A stretch of DNA of 64,000 bases from Rhodanobacter sp. MP7CTX1 (GCF_014205795.1 NZ_JACHCN010000016.1:39474-103473), one strand, 5' to 3'. Positions 33,388-42,258 are shown, numbered from the stretch's first letter. Numbers and translations are program-made. Notes: generated by a model from the letters alone, not told the origin.

Positions 33388-33836
33388 GTGCAATTTTGTC
33401 CTGAACGGGCCGCCAACGGCTCGCGCAACCCGGCGATATATCGCTCATAGTCCGCGCAAAGGCCGCTTGTGGGCTTGAGTTCGCCGAGCGCCGCGTCATA
33501 TAACGATGGCACGCTAATTGTATGGATTTCCTGATCCGATCCATGGGGGCCAGGCCTGATCGCGGCAGCGCTTCATGTGACGCTGTGCTGCCGGGCGAGC
33601 GCTGTGGCCGGAGTGAAGCTGGGCTGATCACGCTCTGCGCCCAAGCCTGTTCGCTGCGCACCGTTCGATTTGGAAACGAATCATGCGCAGTGAAAAAAGG
33701 CGGTGCGTATCGGGAAAGGCCATCGCCACCCACGTGGAAGACTGCGCTCCTTCTTACCGGTGGGGTAGCCGCGTGCACTTGATGTCGCGAACAGGTCTGC
33801 CGCCGGAAGAACCGTCAAACTTTTCCGGAGTGGCAC
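33388..33836. other. Intergenic region with no supported gene
   Basis: About 450 bases between the araC promoter and the DUF3300 gene. Several short frames are open but none has a ribosome binding site, family similarity or a long enough length. I see no repeat or hairpin of note. GGAGTGGCAC just before 33837 is the ribosome binding site of the next gene. Confidence 0.6.
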
Positions 33837-35192
33837 ATGATCATCAACAGCACCACCCATGCCCTTACGACCTTGGCATGCGCCATCGGCCTTGCCGTCG
33901 CCGCGACGACGGCCGTTGCGAGCGGTACCGATTCGACCCCGCCTGCCGCCGTTCAGACAAACTCAAATGCAACCTCGGTGGCCCCGCTGCCACCCGATCA
34001 GCTCGACTCGCTGGTGGCACCTATCGCGCTGTATCCAGACGCACTGGTGGCGCAGTGCCTGAACGCCGCCACGTTTCCCGATCAGGTTGCCATCGCCAGC
34101 TACTGGTTGAGCCAACACAGTTCTCTTACCGGTATCGCGCTCGCTGCCGCTGTAAACAGTCAGTCGTGGGATCCCAGTGTCAAGGCACTCACGCAGTTCC
34201 CTGGCGTGTTGGCCGATCTGGCACAAAATCTCGCCTGGACATCCGGTCTTGGGCAGGCTTATCACAACCAGCCGGCGGACGTGATGGATGCGGTGCAGGC
34301 GATGCGCGCGAAAGCACAGGCCGCGGGCAACCTGCATTCGACGCCGCAGATTCGAGTGGTGCAACAGGCGCCGCAGACGATCGTCATCCAGCCGGCCAAT
34401 CCGCAAGTCGTCTATGTGCCGCAATACAACCCCACGGTGATTTACGGCGCACCCTTTGTCGTGCCGTATTACCGACCTGTCTTCGTGGCCGTCGCACCCA
34501 CCATCTCCTTTGGCGCAGGCATCGTCATTGGTGCGGGGTGGGGCGGCGGGGTCGGCATTGCTGGCATAGGCGGGGGTTTCAACTGGGGCTTCAATGCATG
34601 GAATGTGCGGTGGGGTGGTGGTGGCATCGGTGGTGGTGGCGCCGTCATCTACAACCACAACACGTACATCAACAACACGTACATCCACAACACGTACATC
34701 CACAACAATATCTGGCACGGCAACAGCTACTCCTATAACGGTTACCGGCCATGGGGGCCGGGTCCCCATGGGCCGTGGCCCTATGGGCCGCACCCTTATG
34801 GCTATGGACCGCACGGCTTCGCGCCCGGCAGTGATGCCATGCATCGCTACGACAATCAGTTGGCGCGGCGCTATCCCGCCGATGGCGGCGACACATGGAA
34901 GCACGATGGTTACGGCCCAGCGGGCGCCGCTCGCGAAGGCTTTGGGCCACACGGCGATGCTTACTCGCATGACGCAGACGCGCACGCGTTCGGTGGCGGC
35001 CCAGCGGGCAATCGGCCGGGTGGTTGGCAAGATCGCGGCGACGACGGGCACTTCAACTCGTTTGCCGGCAATCGTCCTCGCTCGGCCTGGAACGGCAATG
35101 GTGCGTCCAGCCGTGCCGAGAGTTTTCGCGGGCACGCCAGCATGGCCCGCGCTCGTCAGGCGCCGCACTGGGGCGGCGGCCGCCGTCGTTGA
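33837..35192 (+). CDS. DUF3300 family exported protein with Gly/His/Asn-rich C-terminus
   Basis: Exported protein of 451 residues. A signal peptide (residues 1-29) precedes the DUF3300 domain (about 50-195), which has L-D-S-L-V-A-P-I-A-L-Y-P-D-A-L-V and S-W-D-P-S-V-K-A-L-T-Q-F-P-G-V-L. Then come V-V-Y-V-P-Q-Y-N-P, a hydrophobic Gly-rich stretch and Asn/Thr/Tyr repeats (T-Y-I-N-N-T-Y-I-H-N), followed by a Gly/Pro/His/Tyr-rich tail. The function of this family is unknown. The DUF2950 gene follows 48 bases later and the pair is common in other proteobacteria. Confidence 0.9.
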   Translation: MIINSTTHALTTLACAIGLAVAATTAVASGTDSTPPAAVQTNSNATSVAPLPPDQLDSLVAPIALYPDALVAQCLNAATFPDQVAIASYWLSQHSSLTGIALAAAVNSQSWDPSVKALTQFPGVLADLAQNLAWTSGLGQAYHNQPADVMDAVQAMRAKAQAAGNLHSTPQIRVVQQAPQTIVIQPANPQVVYVPQYNPTVIYGAPFVVPYYRPVFVAVAPTISFGAGIVIGAGWGGGVGIAGIGGGFNWGFNAWNVRWGGGGIGGGGAVIYNHNTYINNTYIHNTYIHNNIWHGNSYSYNGYRPWGPGPHGPWPYGPHPYGYGPHGFAPGSDAMHRYDNQLARRYPADGGDTWKHDGYGPAGAAREGFGPHGDAYSHDADAHAFGGGPAGNRPGGWQDRGDDGHFNSFAGNRPRSAWNGNGASSRAESFRGHASMARARQAPHWGGGRRR

Positions 35193-35240
35193 TTTCGCTT
35201 GTGCCGGGAACTCTCAATCTCCAACTTTTATAGGTGAATC

Positions 35241-36176
35241 ATGAAAGCAGTTGTTTCTCTCAGCCACACGAAACGAGTCAGTGCGCGCGCGGTTTGTACG
35301 CTTGCGATGGCGATCGCCGCCAGCATGGGGCTTTTGCACGTCAATCAGGCGATCGCGCAGTCCTCGCAGGAATACTTTTCCCAGCCCGAACAGGCCGGCC
35401 AGGCCTTGGCGGATGCCGTTCGCTCCGATGACGACTTCGCGGTGGCCACCATCCTCGGTCCCGCGGCCCCGAAATTCTCATCCGGCGATCAGACCGAAGA
35501 CGCCAACGCGCAAAAAGCCTTCGTGCGCAAATACGACGTGATGCATCGGTGGGCACGCCTGAATGATGGCAGCGAAATTCTTTATGTCGGTGCGGACAAC
35601 TACGCCTATCCCTTTCCGCTCAAACAGGATGGTGCTCAACGCTGGCATTTCGACGGCTTCGCTGGCGCGGATGAAATACAGGCGCGCCGCATTGGCGGCA
35701 ACGAACTGCTCGCTATGGATGCCATCAACGCGATCGCTGGCGCGGAAGAGGCATACAAAGTGAAAGAGCGGCAGTACGCGGCGCGTATCATCAGCAAGCC
35801 AGGCGCACACGATGGTTTGTATTGGCCAGCAAGCAAAGACGAGTCGCCAAGTCCGCTCGGCGATCTGCGCGACCTGCAGGTCTGCACTTCCTGCGCTGGT
35901 GGCGGCCAGGTGTTCGACGGCTATGTATTTCGCATCCTGACGGCGCAGCAGGCGAGCGCCAACACCGGCACATCGAGCTTCGTGGTGAACGGCAAGATGA
36001 CCGGCGGTTTTGCGGTGCTCGCCAGCCCCGTCAGCTATGGCAACACCGGCATCATGAGTTTCCTCATCGACCGCGATGGTGTCCTTTATCAAAAGGATCT
36101 GGGTGCGACAACAACGACCGTCGCCTCGGCTATCCATTCCTACAACGCCAAGGATGGTTGGGAAGTAGCAAACTAG
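35241..36176 (+). CDS. DUF2950 family exported protein
   Basis: Exported protein of 311 residues. An N-terminal signal (hydrophobic to about residue 39, A-I-A-Q) is followed by the DUF2950 domain: F-S-Q-P-E-Q-A-G-Q-A-L, then L-Y-V-G-A-D-N-Y-A-Y-P-F-P, W-H-F-D, G-L-Y-W-P and a C-terminal V-S-Y-G-N-T-G-I-M-S-F. There is one close Cys pair (C-T-S-C) near residue 215. It forms a two-gene unit with the DUF3300 gene, ended by an intrinsic terminator. Both proteins are probably envelope-located; their joint function is not known to me. Confidence 0.9.
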   Translation: MKAVVSLSHTKRVSARAVCTLAMAIAASMGLLHVNQAIAQSSQEYFSQPEQAGQALADAVRSDDDFAVATILGPAAPKFSSGDQTEDANAQKAFVRKYDVMHRWARLNDGSEILYVGADNYAYPFPLKQDGAQRWHFDGFAGADEIQARRIGGNELLAMDAINAIAGAEEAYKVKERQYAARIISKPGAHDGLYWPASKDESPSPLGDLRDLQVCTSCAGGGQVFDGYVFRILTAQQASANTGTSSFVVNGKMTGGFAVLASPVSYGNTGIMSFLIDRDGVLYQKDLGATTTTVASAIHSYNAKDGWEVAN

Positions 36177-36213
36177 AACATCAACGCAAAGGATGTGCAG
36201 TTTGTACTTGAGG

Positions 36214-36244
36214 CCCGACACCGGAGTGGTGTCGGGTTTTTTTG
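36214..36244 (+). terminator. Intrinsic terminator of the DUF3300-DUF2950 unit
   Basis: CCCGACACC (36214-36222) pairs with GGTGTCGGG (36228-36236) over a 5-base loop and is followed by eight T (36237-36244). It lies 38 bases after the DUF2950 stop and is the clearest rho-independent terminator in the window. Confidence 0.92.
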
Positions 36245-36667
36245 CAGTGTCCCTGCCAATGTCCTTTGCTGCACGTCGGCGAGCGTGCTCCTTTAGAGTC
36301 ATGCGTAGCGTTGCGCGCGAAACAGCAAGGCAGATTGCCCTTTTGAAATGGGTCCTCGGCGTGCGACGGGAGATCCATGAGTTCGTGCGCGTTCGCGCGC
36401 CCATCGATATCTCATCTCCCATTTGAGGCTTGTTCGATGTCCCCGACGCGCATCGGCAGCCTGCCGCCGCTTGCAAAATGCATCACCCGCTCGTCTTCAT
36501 TTCCTCGTAAGGGCCTCTCGATTCGGATTCGCCGCTTCCAGTCATTCCGATAGGAACATATCGCGCACGTAATGATGCGAATTGGAAAGTTGCGTGGAAA
36601 TTGGAAATCGTCACGCATGTGGCTCCGCAAGAATGCTATCGAATCAAAGCAACTTGCGAGTATTTCC
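36245..36667. other. Intergenic region with no supported gene
   Basis: About 420 bases between the terminator and the zinc-ribbon ORF. A GGGAGAT...ATCTCCC inverted repeat (36368-36374 and 36414-36420) brackets a stretch with ATGAG and CTCAT near its ends. No frame looks coding. Confidence 0.5.
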
Positions 36668-36856
36668 ATGGACAACGATTTCAACCAGCCATTCGTTTGC
36701 GCCGATTGCCGCTTCGTCTATGGCGAGATATTGGCGTTCGACAGCCATCCGGATAGGGATCCGCCCCCTTGTCCGCGCTGCGGCGCCCGCAATGGAGCTG
36801 TATCGACGATTGAATGCATTTACGACACCGCGTGGGCGTCACTCATGCGCCTATGA
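36668..36856 (+). CDS. Small zinc-ribbon protein
   Basis: A 62-residue protein with two Cys pairs, C11-A-D-C14 and C35-P-R-C38, the spacing of a rubredoxin-like or zinc-ribbon fold. V-Y-G-E-I-L-A-F-D lies between them. No signal peptide. The ATG at 36668 is preferred; the frame opens 32 codons earlier without domain similarity, and the ribosome binding site is weak. The role (metal site, nucleic acid or protein binding) is unknown. Confidence 0.5.
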   Translation: MDNDFNQPFVCADCRFVYGEILAFDSHPDRDPPPCPRCGARNGAVSTIECIYDTAWASLMRL

Positions 36857-36926
36857 CAGGGCTGGCCAGGCGCCTTCGCTCGCGCCCCTCTCGTCCTCCC
36901 CGGAGAAGAGTGCGCTCAATCGTTGG

Positions 36927-37733
36927 TCAACCCGATACTGCATCCGCGCGATGCACCATCACACCCTGCTTCGAGAATGCCGTACGCGTGGCGCGGTCGG
37001 CTGAGCGCTCGACGACCAGATGCTGAACTCGCGCGAGATCGGCCACCTGATATGCTGCCACCGCGCCCAGCTTGTCGTCAGTGGCCACCACCACGGTTTC
37101 GTCGCTGGCTTCGATCATTGCGCGTTTGAATAGCGCTTCCTCGCTGTCAAAACCCCACAGACCGTGTGCGGCATCGATGGCGCAAGTTCCGGGAAAGCAC
37201 AGGTCTGCGCGTAGCCTTCTCACTTGCTCCACTGCCTGCGCGCCGATGGCGCCGCCAATGGAAGGACTGATGCGGCCGCCGACCAGCAGCACTTCGAAAT
37301 CTTCGCGATCCAACAGCAATTGCGCGATATGCGGCGCATTGGTGATCACACTGAGCCCGATGCCCATCGGCAGCGCCGCTGCGATGGCGACATTGGTGGT
37401 GCCGGCGTCGATCAACAGTGTCTGTCCCGGCTTCACCAGGCTCACAGCCTGGCGTGCCAGCGCTTGCTTGCGCAGTGGGTGCTCATTGCGCCGTTGCTTA
37501 AGCGGCGTCAGCGTGATTGCGGGCAGCAGCGCGCCGCCATAGACGCGTTTGCACAAGCCTTGTGCCGCAAGTTCACGCAGATCGCGTCTGATGGAATCTT
37601 CCGATACCTCGAATGCCTCGGCCAGCTCGGCCGCCACGACGCGTCCTTCGTTGCGCAACCGTGCCAGGATCCGCTGCTGACGCTCCCCCGGAAACACATT
37701 GCGATCGTCGATTGAAGGCGGGGACTTAGCCAT
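36927..37733 (-). CDS. DeoR/GlpR family transcriptional regulator
   Basis: Regulator of 268 residues. The N-terminal DeoR HTH includes R-Q-Q-R-I-L-A-R-L and V-S-E-D-S-I-R-R-D-L-R-E-L-A-A-Q-G-L. The DeoR sensor domain follows with L-L-I-D-A-G-T-T-N, V-I-T-N-A and V-L-L-V-G-G, typical for binding a phosphorylated sugar. It is the last gene of a three-gene operon with an HAD phosphatase and an MFS transporter and overlaps the HAD gene by 8 bases. A direct repeat in the operon promoter is a plausible operator. Confidence 0.92.
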   Translation of the reverse strand: MAKSPPSIDDRNVFPGERQQRILARLRNEGRVVAAELAEAFEVSEDSIRRDLRELAAQGLCKRVYGGALLPAITLTPLKQRRNEHPLRKQALARQAVSLVKPGQTLLIDAGTTNVAIAAALPMGIGLSVITNAPHIAQLLLDREDFEVLLVGGRISPSIGGAIGAQAVEQVRRLRADLCFPGTCAIDAAHGLWGFDSEEALFKRAMIEASDETVVVATDDKLGAVAAYQVADLARVQHLVVERSADRATRTAFSKQGVMVHRADAVSG

Positions 37734-38370
37734 GGCTCATCGCCCATGTTCCGCGTTCGAGCAAGCCGAGTTCTACCAGGTGTTCGCGCAGGCCAGCCGG
37801 ATCGTGGAACCACCAGCCATGCATGCCCAGCGGCTCGACCGCCGCCACGTTACGTGCAGAGTCGTCGATGTAAAGTGCCGTGGCGGGATCGACCGCATAG
37901 CGCTCCAACAGTCGCTGGTAGATGCGTGGATCAGGTTTCACCAGGCCTTCCTCGCCGGACACCACAATGCCTTCGAACCACTGCAGGAAGGGATAAAGCT
38001 GCCGCGCGACCGGAAACGTCTCTTGCGACCAGTTGGTGAGCGCCAGCAGGCGCACGCCGCGCGTCTTCAGTTCCGCCAATATCTCAACGCTGCCTTCGAT
38101 GGGGCCAAGCAGGGTCTCCTTCCAGTGCAAATGATAGGCGTCGATCAGCCCGGCATGCTCCGGGAAGCGTGCACGGAGCAGCGCGGTCCCTTCGGCCCAC
38201 GGACGGCCGGCATCCTGCTGTTCGTTCCATTCGCTGTTGCACACTTCGCGCAGGAACCATTCCATCTGCGCATCATTTTCGATCAATTGACGGAACAAGC
38301 GTCGCGGATCCCAACCGATGAGCACGTTCCCAAGATCAAAAATTACCGTATCGATACGTTCGCCCATCAC
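37726..38370 (-). CDS. HAD family hydrolase (YihX-like phosphatase)
   Basis: HAD phosphatase of 214 residues. Motif I is I-F-D-L-G-N-V, with the first Asp as nucleophile and Leu-Gly in place of the second Asp, as in the YihX/epoxide-hydrolase-like branch. Motif II is A-L-T-N-W-S, Lys is in G-L-V-K-P-D-P, and the acidic motif is Y-I-D-D-S. YihX acts on sugar phosphates in E. coli. The start overlaps the MFS stop by 4 bases (ATGA). With the DeoR regulator this suggests phosphosugar handling, by inference. Confidence 0.9.
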   Translation of the reverse strand: MMGERIDTVIFDLGNVLIGWDPRRLFRQLIENDAQMEWFLREVCNSEWNEQQDAGRPWAEGTALLRARFPEHAGLIDAYHLHWKETLLGPIEGSVEILAELKTRGVRLLALTNWSQETFPVARQLYPFLQWFEGIVVSGEEGLVKPDPRIYQRLLERYAVDPATALYIDDSARNVAAVEPLGMHGWWFHDPAGLREHLVELGLLERGTWAMSHG

Positions 38371-39542
38371 CGCACCATCCTCGCCGACAAACCCACCAGC
38401 GCCAGTAATCCGGCCATCGCCACGAAAGCGACCGACAAACTACTGGCATGCGCTACAAAACCGATCGAGGCCGGCCCGCTCAGCAAGCCTACATAGCCCA
38501 GCGTGGTCGCGGTGGCGATCGATACTGCTGGTGGCGTGCCAGGCAGATGGCCGGCCGCACTGAACATCACCGGCACAATATTGGAAGCGCCAAGGCCGAT
38601 CAGCACGAAGCCAAGCAATGTCGCCATCGTCAGCGGTACGCAGGCCACCAGCAGAAAGCCCGCCACCGCAACGCCGGCACCTACGCGCACCGTCCATACC
38701 GGACCGTGACGCGCGATCAGTCGGTCGCCGGAAAAGCGTCCGGCCGCCATCGCCACCGAAAAGCATGCATAGCCGAAGCCGGCCGATGCCGGTGGCATGC
38801 CCCGTACGTCGCGAAGGAATAGGGCGCTCCAATCCAGCATCGACCCTTCGGCCATGAAGCTGACGAAGCACATGAGGCCCAGCAACCACGCACGCGCGGG
38901 CGGCATGCCGAGCCGGCTTTTCTGCCCGATATCCACGCGGTACGAAGACGTATCGCCACGCAAGCCATTGCGCAGCCACAACACGGTCAAAGCCAGTGCG
39001 ATCGCGATCGTGATGGCAGCGCCGGGCAACGCCAGCCCAAGCGCCAGCAGGCCGCTCAGCAAAGCGGCACCCGACAAGCCGCCCACGCTGAAAAGCCCAT
39101 GAAAACCGGACATCAGGCGATCGCCACTGCGGTGTTCCACCTCGACGGCATAGGCGTTCATCGCCACGTCCACCGCACCCAGCATCACCCCGAAATAGAG
39201 CAAGGTGCCCACCAGCATTGTGACGCTGGATACCTGCGCGAGCGCGGGCAATGCCAGGCACATCAGTAGTCCGGCCGACACGATCACCGCGCGGTTACCC
39301 CACCGGTGCGCCAGCCAGCCCACGAATGGCATCGACAGCATCGAACCGCCACCGAACGCCAGCAGCGCCGCACCCAGCTGTGCGTCGTTCAGCCCGAGGT
39401 GAACCTTGACGTACGGCACCATCGGCGCCCAGGTCGACATGGCTATGCCGGAAACCAGAAAGATCAGCCGCGTGGCCCGCCGCGCGGTGGGGAGCGAAGC
39501 GGCACCGTCGCTGACAGCGACGGGGTCAGGGGTCGTTTCCAC
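38367..39542 (-). CDS. MFS transporter (YbjJ-like)
   Basis: Major facilitator transporter of 391 residues with about 12 helices. The loop between helices 2 and 3 reads G-W-L-A-H-R-W-G-N-R. F-H-G-L-F-S-V-G-G-L-S-G-A, N-A-Y-A-V-E-V-E and A-S-N-I-V-P-V-M-F-S-A-A-G are the segments that resemble YbjJ-type carriers. E. coli has ybjI (HAD) next to ybjJ (MFS); here a DeoR regulator is also in the operon. The GTG at 39542 is the likely start; substrate unknown, perhaps a sugar. Confidence 0.87.
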   Translation of the reverse strand: METTPDPVAVSDGAASLPTARRATRLIFLVSGIAMSTWAPMVPYVKVHLGLNDAQLGAALLAFGGGSMLSMPFVGWLAHRWGNRAVIVSAGLLMCLALPALAQVSSVTMLVGTLLYFGVMLGAVDVAMNAYAVEVEHRSGDRLMSGFHGLFSVGGLSGAALLSGLLALGLALPGAAITIAIALALTVLWLRNGLRGDTSSYRVDIGQKSRLGMPPARAWLLGLMCFVSFMAEGSMLDWSALFLRDVRGMPPASAGFGYACFSVAMAAGRFSGDRLIARHGPVWTVRVGAGVAVAGFLLVACVPLTMATLLGFVLIGLGASNIVPVMFSAAGHLPGTPPAVSIATATTLGYVGLLSGPASIGFVAHASSLSVAFVAMAGLLALVGLSARMVR

Positions 39543-39574
39543 ACGTAGTTTACCTTGTCAATATTGCGGACAAA

Positions 39575-39602
39575 TATATACAAACGTGCATAAACGTGCA
39601 AA
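39575..39602 (-). promoter_or_regulatory. Promoter of the MFS-HAD-DeoR operon with 10-bp direct repeats
   Basis: On the minus strand, TTTGCA (39597-39602) and TATATA (39575-39580) are 16 bases apart. On the plus strand AAACGTGCA occurs at 39582-39590 and 39592-39600, and AAACG again at 39600-39604, so the repeats have a 10-bp period and cover the -35 region. Such repeats are typical of DeoR-family binding, so autoregulation is plausible. Confidence 0.5.
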
Positions 39603-39714
39603 CGATTCACCACGCCAAGTCGTCGCGAAGTGCGGTCGACGCTGTCAATGACGACTAGCGTGACGTAGCACGGGGGATCGGTACCTCAAGGAGGCCCTGC
39701 GATCGAATGCTGCT

Positions 39715-40416
39715 TCAGGAGGCCTGCGGCAAGTAGCTGGGTCTGGTCGCCGTCAGGCCTTGCTTCACTTGCACGGTGCGTTCATCGGCCAGCACCTCGT
39801 CCAGGCCCGATTCGAGTCCGTCGAGCGCGCGTTTGACGATTTCCTCAGCACTCGACTTCGGGGCATCGAACTCGCGCGCCAGGTCGGTATCGACAAAGCC
39901 CATGTGCAGTCCCAGCACCTGCGTCTTCTGCGCCGCCAGTTCGAGGCGCAGGGCATTGGTGAGCGACCACGCGGCAGACTTGCTCGCCGAATAGGCGGCC
40001 ATCGCGCCGCTCACCCACGAGACCACCGACAGCACATTGAGCAACGCGCCACCGCCGTTGGCCTTGAGGATCGGCGCAAAGGCCTTGCTCATGTGCAACA
40101 TGCCGAAAAAGTTGGTCTCGAAAATGCGTCGCGTGACGTCTACGCTATCCGCTGCAAGAAAGCCGCCGGACTGAGCGATGCCGGCGTTGTTGATCACAAG
40201 CGTTACGTCTGACGCCTGTTTTGCGGCTGCCGCCACGTCGTCCGGGTTGGTGACGTCGAGTCGCAAGGGCAAAACACCAGGCTGCGTGATCGTTGCGGGG
40301 TCGCGCGCGCCGGCGTAGACCTTGCGGGCGCCGCGGGCGAGCAACTCGCGTGTGAAGACCAGGCCGAGCCCGCGATTGGCTCCGGTGACAAGGACAGTAG
40401 CGTTTTCAATTTTCAT
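39715..40416 (-). CDS. Short-chain dehydrogenase/reductase
   Basis: SDR of 233 residues, paralogue of the gene at 18511. Cofactor motif T-G-A-N-R-G-L-G, then A-R-K-V-Y-A-G-A-R-D-P, L-D-V-T, N-N-A-G-I-A and the catalytic Tyr in A-Y-S-A-S-K. The ATG at 40416 follows TTGGAG at 7 bases; the ORF extends 4 codons further. It lies downstream of the ohr gene on the same strand, with a hairpin in between. A role in reduction of an electrophilic carbonyl is inferred from the family only. Confidence 0.88.
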   Translation of the reverse strand: MKIENATVLVTGANRGLGLVFTRELLARGARKVYAGARDPATITQPGVLPLRLDVTNPDDVAAAAKQASDVTLVINNAGIAQSGGFLAADSVDVTRRIFETNFFGMLHMSKAFAPILKANGGGALLNVLSVVSWVSGAMAAYSASKSAAWSLTNALRLELAAQKTQVLGLHMGFVDTDLAREFDAPKSSAEEIVKRALDGLESGLDEVLADERTVQVKQGLTATRPSYLPQAS

Positions 40417-40474
40417 AAGAAACTCCAAGGGTGGGGAAAAGCAGCAGGAGCGTCGCTTTTAAGCCGGTCGTGAA

Positions 40475-40506
40475 CCGGTTCGTCCGCCGATGGCACGACG
40501 AACCGG
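40475..40506 (-). terminator. 10-bp hairpin between ohr and the SDR gene
   Basis: CCGGTTCGTC (40475-40484) pairs perfectly with GACGAACCGG (40497-40506) over a 12-base loop. It lies just after the ohr stop on the minus strand. No strong T-run follows, so it may be a weak terminator or an attenuating structure before the SDR gene. Confidence 0.5.
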
Positions 40507-40518
40507 CTGGGCCATGCG

Positions 40519-40968
40519 TTACGCCGTGATCACTTCCGTGACAACTTCAATATTGCCCTTCGTTGCCTGGGAGTAAGGGCACAGCTGATGAGCCAAGTGC
40601 GCAATAGCTTCCGCCATGGCCTGGTCCACGCCCGGAATGCGGACGGTGAACTTGGCTCCAAGGGACCAAGCCGGGCTGGTCGTCTCGCCCATATTGACCT
40701 GGAGGTCAACCGACGTGTCTGCGGGCAGCGCGACCTTCTTCATCGAGGCAGCGGCACCCAGGACGGTAATCCAGCAGGCCGACCACGCGCCTGCGAAAAG
40801 CTGCTCGATGGTGGGATGCAGTTCGGCGGCCATGAACTCATAGCTTTTTGCACCCGCGGCCGACACCTTGATGTCGACGACGCCATGCTCGCCACGCTGA
40901 ACGGCGGGGTCACGGTTGACCTTGGTGTGGGCCAAGCCGGAGTAACGGACTTTTTCGATCTTGATCAT
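40519..40968 (-). CDS. ohr: Organic hydroperoxide resistance protein (Ohr/OsmC family)
   Basis: Thiol peroxidase of 149 residues. The two catalytic cysteines are C65 in W-S-A-C-W and C130 in C-P-Y-S. E-L-H-P-T-I-E-Q-L-F-A-G precedes the first Cys, and N-I near residue 140 ends the family pattern. Ohr reduces organic hydroperoxides with lipoyl partners. Its N-terminal half has a shorter match to the usual G-G-R-x-G segment. A remnant of its usual MarR-type regulator, OhrR, lies nearby at 41173-41345 (see below), in the opposite orientation. Confidence 0.88.
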   Translation of the reverse strand: MIKIEKVRYSGLAHTKVNRDPAVQRGEHGVVDIKVSAAGAKSYEFMAAELHPTIEQLFAGAWSACWITVLGAAASMKKVALPADTSVDLQVNMGETTSPAWSLGAKFTVRIPGVDQAMAEAIAHLAHQLCPYSQATKGNIEVVTEVITA

Positions 40969-41059
40969 GAGACATTCCTCACAAGAGGTTTTTTGGGGGG
41001 CATATATCGCGTGAGCCGATCGTCCCCGAGAGGAGTCGCTCTTTCATGGGGTGATCGGA

Positions 41060-41170
41060 TGGATGGAAAGGCTAGAACTTTCCAAATCGAGGCACTAGAC
41101 GGTAGATTTGAGAGGCAACCTTCCACAGGTGAGAGGGCATGGACCGACTTGAAACCCTGACCATCCTGCT
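41060..41170 (+). pseudogene. Truncated LysR 5' region, inverted copy of 42230-42342
   Basis: The plus-strand sequence here matches the reverse complement of 42230-42342, the promoter and first codons of the intact LysR gene. Both carry AGGCA(a/t)CCTTCCAC, GGTGA(g/a)AGG and TGGACCGACT in the same order and spacing. An ATG at 41139 opens M-D-R-L-E-T-L-T-I-L-L, the start of a LysR protein, but the frame stops after 22 codons. Homology ends at about 41170, where the OhrR remnant begins. Confidence 0.8.
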
Positions 41171-41172
41171 GA

Positions 41173-41345
41173 ACAGTGAGCGGGCTCGGCGAGAAGCTGT
41201 TTCTTGAGTCGAACGCGCTCACTCCCATGCTCAAGAAGCTGGAGGGAATGGGCTTTGTGGAGCGCTTGCGCGATGCGGAAGACGAGCGCGTCGTCCGCGT
41301 TCACCTGACCAGGAGTGGGCGCCGCCTTCGTGAAAAGCCTGACCT
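41173..41345 (+). pseudogene. OhrR (MarR family) remnant, truncated at the N-terminus
   Basis: From 41176 the frame reads S-G-L-G-E-K-L-F-L-E-S-N-A-L-T-P, then M-L-K-K-L-E-G-M-G-F-V-E and D-E-R-V-V-R-V-H-L-T, the winged HTH core of OhrR-type MarR regulators. Everything before the helix is missing, and after L-R-E-K the sequence no longer matches. It lies downstream of the divergent ohr gene, which is what an OhrR usually controls. There is no start codon of its own, so I treat it as dead. Confidence 0.75.
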
Positions 41346-41352
41346 GAGGACT

Positions 41353-42258
41353 TTACGAATTTTTATAGCAAAGGCGTTCGCGCAATCGTGGCGTTGCGAA
41401 GTCCAGGAATGCACGCAGCTTGAGTGGTACGTGGCGTTGTCGCGGATACACCAGGCTTGCGGGCATGGGCGTGGGTTCGAATGCCTCAAGCAACCGGACC
41501 AGTGCCCCTGACTTCAGTGGGTCGACGATTTGGTCCGACAGGACGCGGGCGATGCCGGCGTCGGCGATGGCAGCGATGACTGCTGCTTCTGCCGAATTCA
41601 CAGTGAGGCGCGAGGATACCTGAACCACCTGCGAGGTTTGGCCCGAACGAAACTCCCATTTGTCTGCGGCGGAATATCCCTCGTAGGTAATGCAATCGTG
41701 TGAGAGAAGGTCGTCTGGATTTTTTGGTGCGCCGTGTGATTTGAGGTAGGCGGGACTGGCACACAGCACGCGGCTGATGAGTGCTATGCGCGTGGCCACC
41801 ATATCGCTATCGGGAAGTTCGCCGAGGCGTACGGCGACATCGACATGTTCTTCCAGCAAGTTCGCGACGCGATCGCTCAGCTGGATACGCGCGCGAATTT
41901 CCGGATACGCGTGCAGGAACTCCACCAGCACGGGGACAACATGATGACGGCCGATGACCTGCGGTGCGCTGATGATCAGCTCTCCCTGGGGCGAGCGATA
42001 CTCGCCCGTCGCCGTGCGCTCGACCTCCACGAGGTCTTCCAGGATGCGCCGACACGAGGCGACGTAATCACGACCCGCATCGGTCAGAGTGAGCTTGCGC
42101 GTGCCTCGCAACAAAAGGCGGACATGCAGGTGTTCTTCCAATTCCGACACACGACGGCTGACGGTGGCCAGCGGAATGTGCAGCTGGCGACTGGCCGCGG
42201 AAAGGCTACCCGTGTCCACCGCTGCCAAAAGGATCGTCATGGCTTCGAGTCGGTCCAC
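41353..42258 (-). CDS. LysR family transcriptional regulator
   Basis: Regulator of 301 residues. The N-terminal winged HTH runs M-T-I-L-L-A-A-V-D-T-G-S-L-S-A-A-S-R-Q-L and L-A-T-V-S-R-R-V-S-E-L-E. The LysR substrate domain follows, with V-D-V-A-V-R-L-G-E-L and S-G-A-L-V-R-L-L. The first codon is GTG (G-T-G-G-A-C), which has no strong ribosome binding site; the ATG at 42240 is the next choice. It is divergent from the isochorismatase gene, which is its likely target. Confidence 0.88.
   Translation of the reverse strand: MDRLEAMTILLAAVDTGSLSAASRQLHIPLATVSRRVSELEEHLHVRLLLRGTRKLTLTDAGRDYVASCRRILEDLVEVERTATGEYRSPQGELIISAPQVIGRHHVVPVLVEFLHAYPEIRARIQLSDRVANLLEEHVDVAVRLGELPDSDMVATRIALISRVLCASPAYLKSHGAPKNPDDLLSHDCITYEGYSAADKWEFRSGQTSQVVQVSSRLTVNSAEAAVIAAIADAGIARVLSDQIVDPLKSGALVRLLEAFEPTPMPASLVYPRQRHVPLKLRAFLDFATPRLRERLCYKNS

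Noticed and set aside
33963..35168. 401-codon minus-strand ORF opposite DUF3300
   Set aside because: No domain or start signal; composition is that of a shadow of the low-complexity DUF3300 gene.
41465..41485. GTGGGTTCGAATGCC, like the T-arm of a tRNA
   Set aside because: It lies inside the LysR coding sequence and no acceptor or anticodon stem fits around it.
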